Source: Candidatus Woesearchaeota archaeon (GTDB lineage: Archaea > Nanobdellota > Nanobdellia > Woesearchaeales > GW2011-AR4). Taken from it: DNA of 6,101 bases. The stretch is from contig JACPMU010000058.1 of the NCBI GenBank assembly GCA_016185865.1, positions 1 through 6,101 on the forward strand. The letters run 5' to 3'. Below, piece after piece: positions 5,510 through 6,101 of this stretch. The translations under genes were made by a program, and so were the position numbers. The notes beneath the pieces are model-generated. The model had not been told where the DNA came from. It did not search any database and saw nothing but the letters and a program-made list of their open reading frames with translations. Positions within the stretch are counted from its first letter, which is position 1, and every line of letters begins with the position of its first letter.

Positions 5510-5655
5510 GCAATAGCCTTCTAAACCTATTGCACTCATACTCACTAAGTTTGAGCCATATATTGGAGAAAATTGGGGTGGAAAGGCAGCGTAAAGAACC
5601 GGGATAATCATCTTTATAATTTATCCCAACCTTTTAAGGGGGCATAGGAGTTTTT
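5510..5655 (+). ncRNA. Candidate structured small RNA (or tfe leader)
   Basis: No convincing protein gene occupies this stretch. It starts at the position predicted from TATA box 2 and holds several pairings. One is a perfect 7-bp hairpin GCAATAG/CTATTGC (5510-5516 with 5527-5533). A second is a short CTCA/TGAG stem (5541-5544 with 5552-5555). A third is GGGATAA/TTATCCC (5601-5607 with 5621-5627), and GAAAGG (5581-5586) can pair with CCTTTT (5630-5635) around it across an asymmetric bulge. The likely end is a T5 run at 5651-5655. I compared it by eye with RNase P RNA, SRP RNA, C/D and H/ACA guides and found no match. It may instead be a structured 5' leader of tfe. Confidence 0.4.
5651..5655 (+). 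terminator. Oligo-T terminator candidate of the structured RNA
   Basis: Five T residues, followed by a pyrimidine-rich run CTCTTTTCTTCT (5661-5672), fit archaeal intrinsic termination, which needs a T tract in the non-template strand. It would separate the upstream transcript from tfe. It is a short signal and weak evidence alone. Confidence 0.3.
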
Positions 5656-5681
5656 ATCACCTCTTTTCTTCTGCGCTCGGC

Positions 5682-5689
5682 CTTAAAAG
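5682..5689 (+). promoter_or_regulatory. Candidate TATA box of tfe
   Basis: CTTAAAAG is centred about 30 bases upstream of the tfe ATG, giving a start near 5711 and a nearly leaderless mRNA, as seen for other genes here. The match to the consensus is weaker than at the two upstream boxes, so tfe may also be read from those. Confidence 0.35.
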
Positions 5690-5715
5690 GAAGGGATATT
5701 CAACAACAAGGGAAA

Positions 5716-6101
5716 ATGAAGCTGACGAACACAAAAATTTACGATACCGTTAAGGAAGTAATCGGAGAAGACTCCGTAAGGATAATTGAGTACCTTAAGG
5801 ACAAGAAGAACATTTCTGACTTTAAGATTGCTGAGAAGGTTGACAGGGACATACATGATGTGAGGAACATTCTTTACAGGCTATACAATGCCAATCTTGT
5901 CAGCTACTACAGGAAAAAGGACAGGCAAAAGGGATGGTACATAAGCTACTGGACATTCAACAAGAAAAAGATAAAGGAATTGCTTGACAAGACAAACAAG
6001 GAGAAGCTTGCCAAGTACTCTGTTAGATTAAAGGAAGAGGAAGCCAATGTAGGCAACTTTTACTTATGCCCAAATGCATGCATAAGGGTTGGATTTGAGA
6101 A
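5716..6101 (+). CDS. tfe: Transcription initiation factor E, alpha subunit (partial)
   Basis: TFE helps TBP, TFB and archaeal RNA polymerase open promoter DNA. 128 residues are visible before the window ends; a typical protein is about 170-190. Residues 1-85 form the extended winged-helix domain: DSVRIIEYLKDKKNISDFKIAEK, then the recognition-helix region HDVRNILYRLYNANLVSYYR, then the wing KDRQKGWYISYWTF (68-81), characteristic of this family. A linking helix (82-110) rich in Lys and Glu leads to NFYLCPNACIRVGFE. There Cys118 and Cys122 are the first half of the zinc ribbon; the second pair lies outside the window. The start is ATG, with only a weak GGGA before it. The ATG gives the complete N-terminal helix, and no in-frame upstream start extends it. 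It is divergent from the Nudix gene. Confidence 0.93.
   Translation, partial: MKLTNTKIYDTVKEVIGEDSVRIIEYLKDKKNISDFKIAEKVDRDIHDVRNILYRLYNANLVSYYRKKDRQKGWYISYWTFNKKKIKELLDKTNKEKLAKYSVRLKEEEANVGNFYLCPNACIRVGFE

Larger units (their letters stand above)
5630..5690 (+). repeat. 10-bp perfect inverted repeat upstream of tfe
   Basis: CCTTTTAAGG (5630-5639) and CCTTAAAAGG (5681-5690) are exact reverse complements separated by 41 bases. The second arm overlaps the candidate tfe TATA box, so the pair could be an operator, an RNA stem or two TATA-like sites in mirror arrangement. Confidence 0.5.

Noticed and set aside
5304..5513. Minus-strand 69-residue open frame over the Nudix start
   Set aside because: It overlaps the Nudix N-terminus in another frame and is rich in Tyr, Cys and Lys from AT-rich DNA; the promoter boxes and repeats explain the region better.
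5656..5663. ATCACCTC resembling the 3' end of 16S rRNA
   Set aside because: Only eight bases match and the upstream rRNA sequence is absent, so it is probably chance within a pyrimidine-rich stretch.
5510..5700. RNase P RNA, SRP RNA, C/D or H/ACA guide RNA
   Set aside because: GGAAAGG and GGCAGC recall pieces of RNase P and SRP RNA, but the surrounding conserved blocks and pairings are absent. No C/D box pair and no terminal ACA were found.
1..6101. CRISPR array, insertion sequence or defence system
   Set aside because: No regularly spaced repeat series, transposase or terminal inverted repeats of an insertion sequence, and no defence-type protein, were seen in the window.

Overview
The window looks like a piece of an AT-rich archaeal chromosome, most likely from a DPANN-type lineage (Woesearchaeota/Pacearchaeota-like). 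The signs are a transcription factor E gene, archaeal TATA boxes about 26 nt upstream of expected transcript starts, a tRNA with an intron at the canonical archaeal 37/38 position, and arginine codons dominated by AGG. Several housekeeping genes are bacterial in style (type I GAPDH, zinc-LID adenylate kinase, PolX with a PHP domain), as is common in that group. The lineage call is inference from gene content.

Layout. Positions 1-60 are the end of an unidentified gene. A TATA box (102-109) precedes an intron-containing tRNA-Thr(UGU) at 132-256. Sixteen bases later a plus-strand cluster begins: an exported protein of unknown function (273-821), a helical conserved hypothetical protein (831-1304) and adenylate kinase (1306-1956). 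Type I GAPDH (2952-1960) converges on it with a 3-base gap. Further along the minus strand lies family X DNA polymerase (4632-3604), whose C-terminal PHP nuclease domain is broken: its first metal-binding motif is deleted and the rest continues in another frame as a remnant (3619-3002). Next come a Nudix hydrolase (5362-4943) and a 79-residue orphan (4927-4688), apparently one transcript. A divergent 353-base gap (5363-5715) holds two TATA boxes, an imperfect direct repeat and several perfect inverted repeats, which I read as a candidate small RNA gene or structured leader. The window ends inside tfe (5716 onward).

How the genes relate. Adenylate kinase, GAPDH and the Nudix enzyme all handle nucleotides or energy metabolism. 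PolX serves DNA repair and TFE serves transcription initiation. This is a core chromosomal region rather than an accessory island. The most unusual points are the truncated PolX PHP domain, the tRNA-Thr with a twin-hairpin intron and non-standard elbow bases, and the structured gap upstream of tfe. I see no CRISPR array, insertion sequence or defence system.
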